Source: Aedes albopictus (taxonomy: Eukaryota; Arthropoda; Insecta; Diptera; Culicidae). Taken from it: a DNA stretch of 64,000 nucleotides. The stretch spans positions 13,545,346 to 13,609,345 of the forward strand of contig NC_085137.1 of assembly GCF_035046485.1 (NCBI RefSeq). The letters run 5' to 3'. Below, piece by piece: positions 1 through 11,520 of this stretch. The first letter of the stretch is position 1, and every line of letters begins with the position of its first letter. Under the pieces are notes generated by a model that made no database searches, had not been told where the DNA came from, and was given only the letters and a program-made list of their open reading frames with translations. The position numbers and the translations under genes are program-made.

Positions 1-223
1 TTTTGAGATCAGTAACTTTTGCGATTACCGTGGAACATGTTGGAAGGCTAGTGTCATCGCCAAAGTTGTCGAGGAGGTCAGAGACTCTCCGATAATACGT
101 AATTTAGTACATATTTTTTCAGTAGAGCTTACCTGTAGATTCTATAACATTCCCCAGAAAACCATTCCCCAGGAAACCAATCCCCAGCACATGTGTTTAG
201 AAATTTGAAAAAAAAATATTAAA

Positions 224-562
224 GCAGGAATTAAACGGCTACGCAGTCTTCAATACGGAAAACGAAGTTTATTGTTTGCCCGACGTTTCGACACTGGGGT
301 TTTGTGTCATCTTCAGGGGTAACTAATTGTTCGAGAAGTAGATTTGCGCCAACAGCGTACAGTCCGTTGCAAAACTAGACAAACGAAAATTGTCATGTAC
401 CAACAACAAAACAACCAGACAGTTACAGTTAGACGAAACATAAGACCAAAAGCGAACAATTAGTTACCCCTGAAGATGACACAAAACCCCAGTGTCGAAA
501 GGTCGGGCAAACAATAAACTTCGTTTTCCGTATTGAAGACTGCGTAGCCGTTTAATTCCTGC
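224..562. repeat. 110-bp-arm inverted repeat with hammerhead-like motif
   Basis: The arms at 224-333 and 453-562 are reverse complements over 110 bases with a single mismatch that I can see, separated by 119 bases. The left arm read on the minus strand (319 to 278) contains CTGAAGA, a GACAC/GTGUC-type stem and then GAAACGTC, flanked by CCC and GGG. This resembles the core of the minimal hammerhead ribozymes known from Penelope-like elements and retrozymes. The right arm (467-508) carries GAAAGGTC instead, so its core is altered. One nucleotide separates the GA of the core from stem II, which is non-canonical. Confidence 0.75.
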
Positions 563-639
563 AGTAAACTTCTCAGTCGATCCGCCAAGAGAGAGAAAAA
601 TATTAAATAAATATTTTAGCAATTTTAACACCGGTGGCG

Positions 640-1560
640 GCTGTAATGCCCATAATTTCCAGAAAAGTGCAATTCGAAAGAACAGCCTATGCAAAAAAGA
701 AGGGAGAATCTATGTTAAACAAGAAAGCAGTTGCAATGCCGATAATTTCCTGAAAATTGCAACTCGAAAGAACAGCCTATGCAAATGAAGGGAAAATTGT
801 TGATGAACATGTAAGCAGTTGTAATGCCAACAATTCTTATAACGACTCAAACATTTTTTTAACGAAGAAGGAAACGTAACACTCTGATAATTGCCATCGT
901 ACATCGATTTAACGGTTTATTTGAGGGTTGACCAACTGCCAATCCGCGACGCTCGCGTCGTTTTTGTTCGAGTTTGATACTACTGCCACCTAAGTTGATG
1001 GTTGGCCAAATTTAGTTTTTTTTTAGAATTAAGCGAACCTGTTTCCGAGACTAAAATTTGAATCGTAAAATGTTCGAAGTGTTACGTCTGTTTGTCTGTG
1101 GTGACATTGTTTTCCTTTCGGCATTCAAAAACCCAAAACTGTTCCTTTTTTTAAACAAGCTTTTTCTTTAGAATTTAGGCAATTGGTACAATTATTGGAA
1201 TTATAACTGCTTTCATTTTCAACATAGATTTTTCCTTCTTTGCTGCATAGGCTCTTCTTTCGAATTGCACTTTTCAGGAAATTATCGGCATCACAACTGC
1301 TTACTTTTTCAACATAGATTTTCCCTTCTTTTCTACATAGGCTGTTTTTTCGAGTTACAATGTTTAGGTAATTATCGGCACCACAAGCACAGGTGTTTAG
1401 AAATTAAAAAATATATATAATAAATATAACAGCAATTTAACACCGGTGGTTGTAATAATGCCCATTATTTCCTGAAAAGTGCAATTCAAAAGAACAGCCT
1501 ATGTAGGTAGAAAAGAAGGGAGAATGATGAAAATGTAAAGCAGTTGTAATTTCAAAAATT
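640..1560. repeat. ~90-bp repeat units in both orientations
   Basis: A unit of about 90 bases, recognisable by AGAACAGCCTATG and AATTTCCTGAAAA, occurs forward near 646, 736 and 1447 and inverted near 1200-1286 and 1287-1385. The arrangement can fold on itself and forms the interior of the 138-3157 element. The short open frames here are not convincing as genes. Confidence 0.6.
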
Positions 1561-2301
1561 TTACTAGTTGCCTTAATTCTAAGAAAAATATTGTTCAATA
1601 AAAAAGGAACATTGTTGGGTTTTTGAATGCCAAAAGGAAAACAATGATACTTTTTTCCTTCTTCATTAAAAATATTTAGTATTGTTGGCATTAAAACTGC
1701 TATATGTTCACTTTTTCTATTCCATAGTATTGGAATAATGATAAAAGCCCTACTCATACCGCATGAATGAAGGGCCTTTGAAGCGAATAATTAGGAACAG
1801 CCATTGGGATGGATTCCTCCAACCATTTGCGTAGAAAAACGTGGTCAGTTGAGTATTTCCGAGTAACTCAAAGTTTTCGACAGAAAAATATGTTTAATAT
1901 AAACCGACCATAAACTGGTCCATTAGCATCTTGTACACTGAACAACATCAGAAGAAAATGCGTTTTCTCTATAAATTTTGCAAATCACTTTTAAAACTTT
2001 ATTCATCGTGAAACAAGTGCTGCACAATTTTCACGAATCTGTCAAAAACAAAACATTTTATAGCAACGCAACTGGAATGATGACAGTTTGTGAAATTTCA
2101 AGATAGGTTTAAAGATCAACATGCAACTGTGTACAATGGTAATCAAACGTTTTAACCATTGTAGAATATTTTTATGGATATACCGTATAAGAAATAGATG
2201 TTTGCGCTTAATAACACTATAATGTTAAAATCCTTGCCTATAACATATCATTATGATCAACATTGTACTGTTTGTGTATCGAATTAAACTTTTTAGCCGA
2301 G

Positions 2302-3098
2302 TATAGGGTGGGGCGGGGCAAGATGGGTCGCGGGGCAAGATGGGTCAGTGCCATTTTCGGGCGCATTACTCATGTTTTGATTATGTTAATAATTTTGTTA
2401 GATGACCAGCATGAATATACAAAAGTTTGGGGCATTGATTTAAAAATTATTCACTCTCATTGGAAATACAAAATAAAATGGTTTTTTGCCATTTTTCTTA
2501 TGCGATACATTCCATATATTCTCCATATAAACAGCCGCGGGGCAAGATGGGTCACCTTCAATTTTGAACGTATTTTTGGAGCGTTCAAAAGTTATTTATT
2601 TTTTATTACAAGACTATCTCATAAATGACTTCAATCAAGCGGAATAAACGCTCAAAATTATAACATAAAATTATGATAATTTTTTAGTAAAAACATCGAT
2701 TTTCAAGTCGCCTCAGGACCACTCGAATCGTAAAGTTTTTTATATTCCAAATAAATTTATAAAATGTTTACTAGTAGCTCTTGTTTACTCAGTATGGATA
2801 TGGAGCATATTTGAATGCGGAACAAATCTTATATTTTGACGTTTTTCGTTGAGAAAATGTTAATTACTTAAAAGGTGACCCATCTTGCCCCGCACTTTTT
2901 TCACGGCACAAAATCGATCACTTTTTAAAACTGATTGTTTAACATCACATTTTGTTTTTAATGAACTTTTTATCGACTTTTAGCATAGCTAACTAGTGTA
3001 TTAAAGAGTAGCGGACGAATGCAAACCAATCCGATTTGTATTTACGAAGTTATGGTGATCCATCCTTATGCGACCCATCTTGCCCCGCCCCACCCTAT
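2302..3098. mobile_element. MITE with GGGGCAAGATGGGTC terminal inverted repeats
   Basis: The left end (2302-2331) and right end (3071-3098) are inverted copies of about 28 bases, with TAGGGTGGGGCGGGGCAAGA at the outer edge. Further copies of GGGGCAAGATGGGTC sit inside at about 2334 and 2538, and an inverted one at about 2878. The ~0.8-kb unit has no transposase and is nested inside the 138-3157 element. Flanking TA dinucleotides suggest a TA target. Its 121-codon open frame is a by-product of the repeats. Confidence 0.7.
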
Positions 3099-3706
3099 TA
3101 AGCTTTTCTGGGAAATGGTTTTCTGGGGAATGGAATTCTGGTGAATGTTATATAATCTACCTGTATGTATGAAATATTTTGCATTGATAGGCGTCGCGTT
3201 ACCAGTTACCAGGCATCGCGCTCGCAACCATAAAGTTGCGTTGGTCTTACTCAGAAATTGATTAGTTTTCTGTTTTTTCTACTCAGTTTTCGTTAAAAGT
3301 GGAACAACTTATTGACCAACTTTAAGTTAAATTCTTTTAAGGTTTTGAAATTAAATAATCCAGATATTCACTCATTTATTCTGATTGTGGCATAATTCGG
3401 GAGCTAATGGGCTAAGCGAGGCTATTAATTTCAAAAGTCACCTAAAACTAACTAGGAAACGAAATTATCAGCTCAAACGCCTCCGTAGGCTGGCATTTCA
3501 ATAAAACAAAAGAGCATAGATTTCTTCGTACTATCAAAAGACAAATGCCTATCGATTTCAGCTATTACATTTAAAACTTACCATTTACTTTCCCAGTCAC
3601 GGTTACCATTTGAATAAAATTATGTCTAATGCTCGCTTATCATTACAGATTATTGCTATCACTATTGCGTAAAATATCGTGTCATCATCACCTTTCGACA
3701 GGTTTC

Positions 3707-4665
3707 TCAAAACGCCGCCATCCGATTCGGCGGTCGTTGCGTCTGTTGCGATTGAATCTGGTGGTGCTGTTGGATTATCCTCTGCTTCTTGTACTCCTTC
3801 AGCAGCACGTACACGAAAGCACCGATCATTATCACAGCCAGGCAGGCGGAAATTAGCAAACTCGGCAAATCTACGGACCGCTCCTCGCCCCCTGCAGAAG
3901 CTCTCGCACTAAATCCTTCTTCGTCATCATCGGAAGATAAGATATCGCTCACCCCCACCCCGCTATCCCCAGCCGCCGCTGACTTCGTCTTGAACAACCT
4001 CTCATATTTGGCATCGCGGAAAGTTTCGCCCTTATCAGCGCGCCGTCTACTACCGTCCTTCCTTTCAGCAATCTCGTTTTCCTTGGAACTCAGTTCCTTC
4101 TCAGACTTCTCAGTCACTTGACTACTCTCGGTACCAACTTCCTGAGCACTTTCCCTAACCACGTCATTCTCTTCAACCTCCTTGACCTGCGCTGGTTGTA
4201 TGTCCTCGACCTCTTCCTCATCGGAAGCCTTCAGGACCAGACTGCTCTTGTCCACCATGTTGAACTGCCTAACCCTCGCATTCCTACCCGTGGCTGGCCA
4301 GTAATCGCTCATCGGAACCGGAGCGGCCCCTCCACGACCCCTCCCAGGCAGTGCCAACCGCGCTCGGACCGTCAGCGTATCCGGCTGGAAGGTACAAACC
4401 ACTACGAACCTCCGGGTACTATGCGTCAAAATCCCCAGGTTCTCCTGCACGGTGATGTACGTCTCGACGGTTAGGTCACCGGGGCTCACGTGGCTGCCGC
4501 ACTGCTCGTGCTCGATCCGCATGGTGTAGCTTTCCTGCGCGCTGTTGGCGTCACCCTGGATGCTGCAGTGGCCATTTTCCGAGCTGATGCGCCCGCCAAA
4601 GTACGGTCCGGTTTCCACCTCGATTTCCGACGCGTGCGGAAGACATTGGGTAGCGTGGGCGGAAA
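3707..4665 (-). CDS. Last exon of FN3/ZP-N single-pass membrane protein
   Basis: This exon follows a TTTCTAG acceptor (AG at 4667-4666) and ends at a TGA at 3707-3709. It begins with two bases that complete a codon left by the exon ending at 17011, giving ...KGFSAHATQC.... Four cysteines (ATQC, GHC, EQCG, VVVC) within about 90 residues match the spacing of a ZP-N module; I see no ZP-C half. Then come an acidic, Lys/Glu-rich stalk, a hydrophobic helix (LPSLLISACLAVIMIGAFVY and three more residues) and a 30-residue Gln-rich tail ending NRMAAF. The likely role is a cell-surface or apical-matrix adhesion or receptor-like protein, extracellular N-terminus first. With the two upstream exons 460 residues are visible. 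The family name is uncertain; the coding call is strong because frame and splice phases agree. Confidence 0.8.
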
Positions 4666-5008
4666 CTAGAAAAGAGAAAAAGATGTGGGTAGTGAAAATA
4701 AAAGTTTAGAAGACATGGATAAGGGGTTTTCAGATCGTGCACCGTGGTACACTTAAGTGGTATACCAAGACACATTCGATGATTTTTTTCATTTGAAAAG
4801 GTTACTAGCCGGCTTTGGATAGGACAGAACATAATCCTTCTGAATCAGTATAGCAGACGCGTATTCAAGGCCCCAGGGGCTGCAAAATGATGAGTCGACA
4901 ACCAGATAGGAGAGTCTAACATAGCTCTGGTTCTCACAAGTTTCTACCTTATGCTGCCACGGGTTATTCAATGACAATGATGATGCCAGTGTGTTTCAGA
5001 TGATGGTA

Positions 5009-5135
5009 TAGGGGAACCAACATATAATATATAACAACGCGCCAATATTTGTTGGAAACTTATGGCAAAAACAAATGGAAGTGTCCAAAACAAATTGGCG
5101 TAACGCTGTGCCCAAAATACGTTGGTTACCCTACT
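5009..5135. repeat. Short MITE-like inverted repeat
   Basis: AGGGGAACCAACATAT at about 5010 is matched in inverse by ATACGTTGGTTACCCT ending near 5134, enclosing about 95 AT-rich bases. No clear target duplication is visible. Confidence 0.4.
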
Positions 5136-5229
5136 GGCTGTCTAACGCAATGGAAATGGCAACTGAAGTGTTACACGCTTTGATAACCAAATATACGCAA
5201 AGTGAGCTAGTAGCGATAGAATTCTATCC

Positions 5230-7541
5230 CCTTTGCAGGCCGTAGCGAAGTCTTATAGTGAATTCCGGACCTGTATCTAGCTTAGGAAGCCAATCAACGA
5301 GCGGATCTGCGTATTGAGGATGTGTGGCAAATTCTTTAACTACAGCCCCTACAGCTTGATCAATGTCTATGCGTCGACCAACGACAAAACCGATGACGTG
5401 AAGGATGCGTTTTACGAATGCCTTGACAAGACCTATGAAGAATGCCCAAAACATGACGTTAAGATTGTCATCGGTGACGCCAACGCGCAGGTCGGAAGAG
5501 CGGACTTTTTCCGTTCAATCATCGGTACGGAGAGTCTTCACTCCGTCACAAACGACAACGGCCTGAGATTAGTTAACTTTGCTGCTGCCAGGGGGATGGC
5601 CATTAGTGGCACCTACTTTGCACGCAAGAATATCCACAAGCACACCTGGAGACACCCAAATGGCGAAGTTTGTAAACAAATCGTCCATGTGCTGGTAGAT
5701 GGCCGACATTTCTCGGACGTAATTGATGTTAGAACTTTTCGAGGTCCCAACATCGACTCAGATCACTATCTCGTAGTTAGTAAGATTCGAGCTCGGTTAT
5801 CAACCGTGTAGGACTCTAGGAACCGGCGATCGATGCGTTTCAACATCCAGCGGTTTTCAGCAGACGGTACGGTAGCTGACTATCACCAGAAGCTGGACGA
5901 GCGGATAAGTGATATCAACGAGAGCGATAATCTCAACATTCTGTGGGAGTCTATCCACGGAGCGATGAGTACAGCAGCGCGGGAGGTGATAGGTACTGCT
6001 CAAAGACGACCTAGAAACGGGTGGTTCGACGAGGAGTGCCAGAGGTTAACGGTGTCGGGGACCCGGCAGAGCAGGGAGCGATACAGGGAAGCAAGAGTAG
6101 CCGAAAAACGAATCCACCGCCAAAAAAGAAAGAGCACGAGGAAAATGTGATCGCTCAGGCGCAAGAGAGTATGGAACAGAATGATATGCGGAGATTTTAC
6201 GAAACTGTCAATAGTGTGCGGAGAAAAACAGCGCCTTCTCCCGTCATATGCAACGATCGTAATGGAAACTTGCTGACAGACAAGACAATGGTGGCTGCCA
6301 AGAGGAGAGAGCACTTCGAGGTCTTGTTGAACGGTGGGACGGCTAGTTGGTTGGATGGTCTCATTTGCCCTCTTTTCAAGAAAGGGCATCGACTGGAGTG
6401 CGCGAATTACAGAGGAATAACACTCCTCAATTCAGTCAGCGTACAAAATTTTGTCCGGAGTTCTGTTCCACAGGCTGAGGCCGATTGAGGAGTCCTTCGT
6501 CGGCGAATATCAGGCAGGATTTCGTGAGGGCCCGATCAACGACGGACCAGATGTTCACCCTGCGGCAGATTCTCGATAAATTTCCGGAGTACAACTTGCA
6601 GACCCATCATCTGTTTGTTGATTTCAAGGCGGCGTACGATTCAGTGAAGAGAAACGAGTTATGACGGATTATTATGGAACATGGCTTTCCGGCCAAGCTG
6701 ATTAGATTAATTCTTGCGACGCTTGACGGATCGAAATCAAGTGTACGGGTTGCGGATGAAATTTTGTCATCGTTCATAACCTTTGACGGACTGAAGCAGG
6801 GCGATGCTCTTTCGAACTTACTGTTCAACATAGCACTGGAAGGAGCGATAAGGAGAGCTGGTGTGCACAGGAGCGGAACCATTGTTACGAAGTCGCATAT
6901 GCTCCTGGGCTTCGGGGACGATATCAACATCATCGGAATCGACCGTCGGGCCGTAGAAGAGGCGTTTGTACCTTTTAAGAGGGAGACTGCGAGGATTGGA
7001 CTTATGATTAACACCACAAAGACTAAGTACATGGTTGCTGGTGTTCAACGTCGGTCCGGCCGTGATAGTGGTGACGAAGTGGTGCTAGGTGGGGAAAAGT
7101 TTGAAGTTGTGGATGAATTTGTTTATCTTGGTACTCTAGTGACGTGCGATAATGATGTTACCCGCCAGGTGAAAAGACGGATTGCGGCTGCAAATCGGGA
7201 CTTTTTCGGTCTGCGAAACCAGCTGAGGTTCCGCAGGCTGCAAACGAAGACGAAACTCGCGTTGTACAAGTCTCTGATTCTCCCGGTCGCTTTATAGGTC
7301 ATGAAACATGGACGTTGAAAGAAGTTGAACGGAGAGCCTTTGGAGTCTTCGAACGTAAAGTGCTGCGAACAATACTCGGCGGTAAACTCGAGGACGGCAT
7401 CTGGCGGCGTCGCATGAACCACGAATTGTACCAAGTATATAAAGAGATGGATATAGTGAAGCGAATAAAATACGGCAGGCTGCGGTGGGCTGGGCACGTA
7501 GCTCGTATGCCGGAGGAACGACAAGTTAAAACCATATTCAG
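5230..7541 (+). pseudogene. Decayed RTE-like non-LTR retrotransposon
   Basis: The frames add up to an RTE-type polyprotein broken by frameshifts and stops. Endonuclease: 5314-5811, with IGDANAQVG, RGPNIDSDHYLV. Linker: 5833-6150, with WFDEECQ. Palm entry: about 6180-6480, with LICPLFKKGHRLECANYRGI. Reverse transcriptase: 6674-7297, with LKQGDALSNLLFN and GFGDDINI where FADD is expected (first Asp position changed to Gly-Asp-Asp). C-terminal part: 7315-7545, with RRMNHELY and LRWAGHVARMPEE. The thumb boundary is broken near 7295, and there is a TGA at about 6662. It sits on the opposite strand to the FN3/ZP-N gene, inside its long intron. It cannot make an active protein. Confidence 0.85.
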
Positions 7542-7884
7542 TAGAGATTCAAATTTTGATAATCGGCATCTTTTTTTTTCCCAAACATTCCCAGGCTCAA
7601 AATCAGTTTATGGTCAAGCTTTAGGTCTACTCTAATGATTTTGTATGCGAAATGCTGCGGTAAATTGCGGTCTTGGGAGATTCAGCATTTTTTACGCACG
7701 AGACCGCCCGGGCGCACCCCTTGAGATTAAACGACGATTCTCAAACATTTTAAGCAAATTCCCTTGGAATTAATTTTTGAAAGTAACTACACAATAGTGT
7801 TGATCATTCTAAGCACAAAAAAAAAACAAAATAAAAATTTGAAAAATAAAACAAATTCAAAATTTTTATATATTATCAGTTACT

Positions 7885-8186
7885 AGCTGTCCCGGCAAAC
7901 TTTGTCTTGCCAAGTTTTGGTGGTTGACAATTGTTATGGTCATTGCAGCATGGCACTCTAGATTGGTATCATTTCGATCGTGTTGATTTTCTTCCCACGT
8001 CATAAAAAAATCAACATTTTGTCTATTTTCTTACATTTTTAGTTCATTTTTGTAACTTTTTGTAACTATAAACACAGCTACCACGAATACGAATCGAACC
8101 GTGCAAGAGTCATGCTGATTGGTCCACTCGTTCTTGAGTTTTGTTGCCCCAAAGGAACTTCAAACTCATTTTTATATATATAGATT
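7885..8186 (+). repeat. Dispersed repeat, ACTAGCTGxCCCGGCAAAC...TTTATATATATAGAT family
   Basis: The block opens with TAGCTGTCCCGGCAAACTTT and closes with CATTTTTATATATATAGAT. The same opening and closing recur at 42073-42332, and the closing alone at about 9555-9586. This looks like a truncated retroposon with a TATATA-rich 3' end. No coding capacity remains. Confidence 0.55.
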
Positions 8187-8877
8187 TGACCATATTGAAA
8201 ATACGCCCTTTTCAAAACTTGGTCGTGATGTTTAAAAATGTCCATAAACAATATATTTTAGTCGAACCAACTACAGAATACTAACAATTTCTCGAAAATA
8301 TGACGAAAATATTTTTGTCCGCCTGCTTGTATGGGAATCCCCCATAGTGGGGTGGGCTCAAGAGCATGTGGAGTATACGGAACTACTGACGAGTGTGAAG
8401 GTTACACAGCTAAACCTAAACCTCCGTGAGGCCACACGGCGATTAGTTTCGGAGTAAGGTATAGATACCCGTATAAAAACTAACAATTAAGGCTATGGGC
8501 ACAACAATTGAAAAACAATAGATTTTTATGTTAACATTGCTTTCTATTGTGAATGTATTATACATTATATTTTAAAATATGATTCTTTATAATGATTACA
8601 ATTGGTTCACATTAGATTTCATTGTTACATAGACAAATAATAGATTAACATTTGAATTCATTGTTACTTTTGGATTCAGCGTTCAAACCATTGGTTTACA
8701 ATAGAATGTATCAGCTACATTGAAATGTACCGTTTTTCAATGGTCTGAACGTTTAAAAAAAACCCTGCTTTTAAGTAATTTCGAAACAGTGTGTATCGAT
8801 GACAGCCAAGTTTTTTTGTTATCAGTTTGGTCGTCGGCGGTAAAATTTTTCGAAGTGCAGGTTCGTCTGCGGAAAAT

Positions 8878-8915
8878 GTGGAAAATTCACGCTCAACTGC
8901 GTGAATTTTCCGCAC
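8878..8915. other. Short perfect hairpin
   Basis: TGGAAAATTCACGC (ending at 8892) is followed after six bases by GCGTGAATTTTCC, forming a stem of about 14 base pairs. Its function is unknown; it may be part of a decayed inverted repeat. Confidence 0.5.
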
Positions 8916-9319
8916 GGGAGTGATTATAGTGTGCGGTGCACTGTAAAAGCATACAACAGTAGCAGCATTTCAACAGGTTTGTATATTATTTTGTTTGCAC
9001 TTTTGCGGGAAGTTGAGTTGGCAGGGCAGGGCTGGTAGCAAATCACACTTTTACAGACAAGTTCACAGGGTTGGTTCGACCTTTTTTTTTGTTATATAAT
9101 GAAATCATCTAAAAGAGTTTTTGACCCAGTTTTTAGATATTTCTTTTGTTTTCTAAACTAACATTTGAAAAGGGTTTATTTTATTGTACCAATATTTAAA
9201 AAAAAATATAATGGAGAAAACAAGAAAGTGTTGTCTAAATCCCCCTCTCCTTAATAAAATTGCAATTGTTTCATTAACTAATACCCAATGGTATCCAAAT
9301 AACTATTCTTTCCTATCAC

Positions 9320-9600
9320 TTTAGGAGTCGCAAGGACATGAAGCCTGTGTAGGAGCAGTTAGCTCACAGCTTGTTCGATCGCATTGCGGTCGAAGGAATG
9401 CGCACGATTAGGACTGATCGCTGCATAGACGAGAACTAGGAGCGCTGAGAAGAGAACGGGGATGCGGAATTCTGGATCAAGGAACTTTGTGGTTTTATTT
9501 TGAAAGCACCGATCGGTTCAGTAGTTTCCGAGTCTATTAGGGTCAGACAGACAGACATACATTAGTAACTCATTTTTATATATAAAGATAGATAGATGGA
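9320..9600 (+). repeat. Retroposon 3' end with GATA microsatellite tail
   Basis: The sequence ends in GTCAGACAGACAGACATACA, then CATTTTTATATATAAAGATA and short GATA repeats. This matches the 3' ends of the repeats at 8186 and 42332. The upstream part (AGGAGTCGCAAGGACATGAA) is not recognised. Confidence 0.45.
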
Positions 9601-9613
9601 TACCAGGATAGAT

Positions 9614-9778
9614 CAAGGGGAATGACATATCCTTTTCTAACCGGAATATCCGCTTCTAACCGTCGCTAACCGTTGCTAAGCGAGCTGCTAAGTGAGCAGA
9701 AGTTAGACGCGGTTAGCGACGGTTAGAAAAGGATAAATGCGGATATTCCGGTTAGGAAAGGATATGTCATTCCCCTTG
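9614..9778. mobile_element. 165-bp hAT-like MITE/hairpin
   Basis: The ends CAAGGGGAATGACATATCC and its exact inverse are flanked by GGATAGAT at 9606-9613 and 9779-9786. The arms remain largely complementary through CTAACCGGAATATCCGC and CTAACCGTCGCTAACCG, so nearly the whole element can fold. The flank is a GATA microsatellite, so the 8-bp duplication could partly be chance. Confidence 0.7.
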
Positions 9779-11280
9779 GGATAGATAGATATTTCAATTT
9801 TACCATTCTAATTTGACTGCATTTTTTCCTTTACATCAAACTCGTTCAGTGAAACATGTTATTTTTGTGTTATTTTTTTTAATATTGGTTCGCTCTTCAA
9901 ACCTGGAACGCATGTATAGTTTATTATCAAATGTGACGAAATTGCATGCAATCATTCGTAAATAACAAACGACTCACAAATGTACCATTTGAACGCTTCT
10001 TTGAATTTGAACGATCTTCTAATATAGGTTCAAGCTGTAGTATATCGAGTATTTTTAAGTGCTACAAAAAAGGTTAAGCACGCTGTAATGTTACTTTTGT
10101 ACCTCATCACCCAATAAATGCAACTACATTAGTGGACTAATAACACTTAGCGCGCTTAGGCACGGTTCCATCATGCCGCTTATAGTGTTGCCACATATAA
10201 TGCTTAGTCTGCTAAACCCAGTTATCTGGCTGTGGGGCATGGGAGCCAAAGCTTCAACCATCATTGCAATTAAACATTACTCGATTTACTACATGAGTGA
10301 TCCAAATATTTGATAATTGTTCGATCTGTTTTTGAAATGTAGCTTAAATTATACAAGCTTCTAGTCTAAATACATAATAATAGTTCAGTTTTGCTTCATT
10401 CCGGATTTGCTCAAGCAGTTTATATTGTTTGTTAAGTTAAACTTAGAGGTTGAAGTTAGAATTGTCTGATTCACAATAGAAAACAATTTCCAAACCATTC
10501 GATTTAATGTAAAAATAGTGCAAAACAATATGTTCTGCATCACAATAGACAACAATTCCAAAACAATTGAATCTAACGTGGAGCCAGTAATAAAGTCACT
10601 GCTCAAAGCAACACGTTTACTGTACATTTCACTGTTTAGAACAATTTAAAAACATAAGAATCTTCTGTATCACAATAGGAAACAATACCCAAACAATTGA
10701 ATTCAATGTAAAAGCAGTACAAACTGTATGTTCTGCTTCACAATAGAAAACAATTTCAAAACAATTGAATCAAATGTGGAACCAGAAATAAAATCACTAC
10801 CCAAAACAATACGTTTACTGAGCATTTTACTGTTTGAAACAATTCGAAAACATAAGAATCTTCTGTTTCACAATAGAAAACCATCCCCAAACCATTGAAT
10901 CTAATGTAAAATAACAGTTCAAAACAGACAGTTCTCGGCATATTTAACAGTTCAAAACAATACAATTACATAAAAATCTACGGTATATTTGATTCCACTT
11001 ATATATATTAACAACATTTCATTTACATTAGAATCTTCTGTTTTGCGAAAAAACTTGTATGGAAAAAAGTCATTTTTTGTATTGTTACGATACTTAACAA
11101 CCTATACAATTCAATGTGAAATGCTCATTCACATTTGATTCTATTGTTAGAAACATTTGATTCTATTGTTTTTCTATTGTTATTTTAACATTGAACTCTA
11201 TTGTGAGAGCATGGTTTTCAATGGTACTGTTACATTAGAATCCTATGTTTTTCTATTGTATTTTTTATTCGGGTATAGCC

Positions 11281-11520
11281 CCACTAACGAACCCAGACAG
11301 CATTGTCCCACACACAACACGAACTGCATAGCAGATAAGGCGAAATTAAGCGGTGATCTGTACAGCTGGTCGGTTCGCAACCCCATAGATAAATTGATTC
11401 CACATCGAACCATAGGGCTTCGAAATAGTGCTATCCAGCGAAATAGCGGGACGGAGTCCCTTGGTCATCTGTGGAGACTTCAACCACAGGGTGCACTATG
11501 GGGCGGCTCCATACAAACAG
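11281..11520 (+). pseudogene. R1-like endonuclease fragment
   Basis: GCAGATAAGGCGAAATTAAG...GATCTGTACAGCTGGTCG and GTCATCTGTGGAGACTTCAA line up with the start of the R1-like element at 48576 and its GGDFNAW endonuclease motif at about 48790. An internal segment is missing. It is a relic without coding potential. Confidence 0.6.

Larger units (their letters stand above)
138..3157. mobile_element. 3-kb hAT-like/foldback element with CCAGAA-rich inverted ends
   Basis: The 8-bp direct repeat TACCTGTA lies at 130-137 and 3158-3165. Immediately inside are inverted ends that start GATTCTATAACATTC on the left; the right end reads GATTATATAACATTC in reverse complement. The ends continue as short tandem CCAGAAAACCATTCC-type units (about 150-185 and 3110-3150). 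An 8-bp duplication is the hallmark of hAT or P-like insertion. No transposase is recognisable; the interior holds inverted repeats and a nested MITE, so the element is non-autonomous. A second member with the same end design lies at 40187-41781. Confidence 0.65.
8467..11270. repeat. Large foldback-like block rich in ACAATAGAAAACAAT units
   Basis: Both edges carry related, oppositely oriented AT-rich sequence (AAAACAATAGATTTTTATG near 8515; CTATGTTTTTCTATTGTA near 11240). Inside, units with CACAATAGAAAACAAT and AACAATTGAATCTAATGT repeat. Two copies anchored on GTTCTGC at 10532 and 10730 are 198 bases apart. A retroposon 3' end and a hAT-like MITE have landed in the middle (9300-9790). Non-autonomous; no genes are seen. 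Confidence 0.5.

Noticed and set aside
2263..2628. 121-codon plus-strand open frame
   Set aside because: It is made largely of the GGGGCAAGATGGGTC repeats of a MITE and has no domain.
3789..4474. Plus-strand frames over the FN3/ZP-N last exon
   Set aside because: They are antisense to a well-supported exon and lack domains.
5224..5454. Minus-strand frame over the RTE-like endonuclease
   Set aside because: Antisense shadow of the retrotransposon relic.
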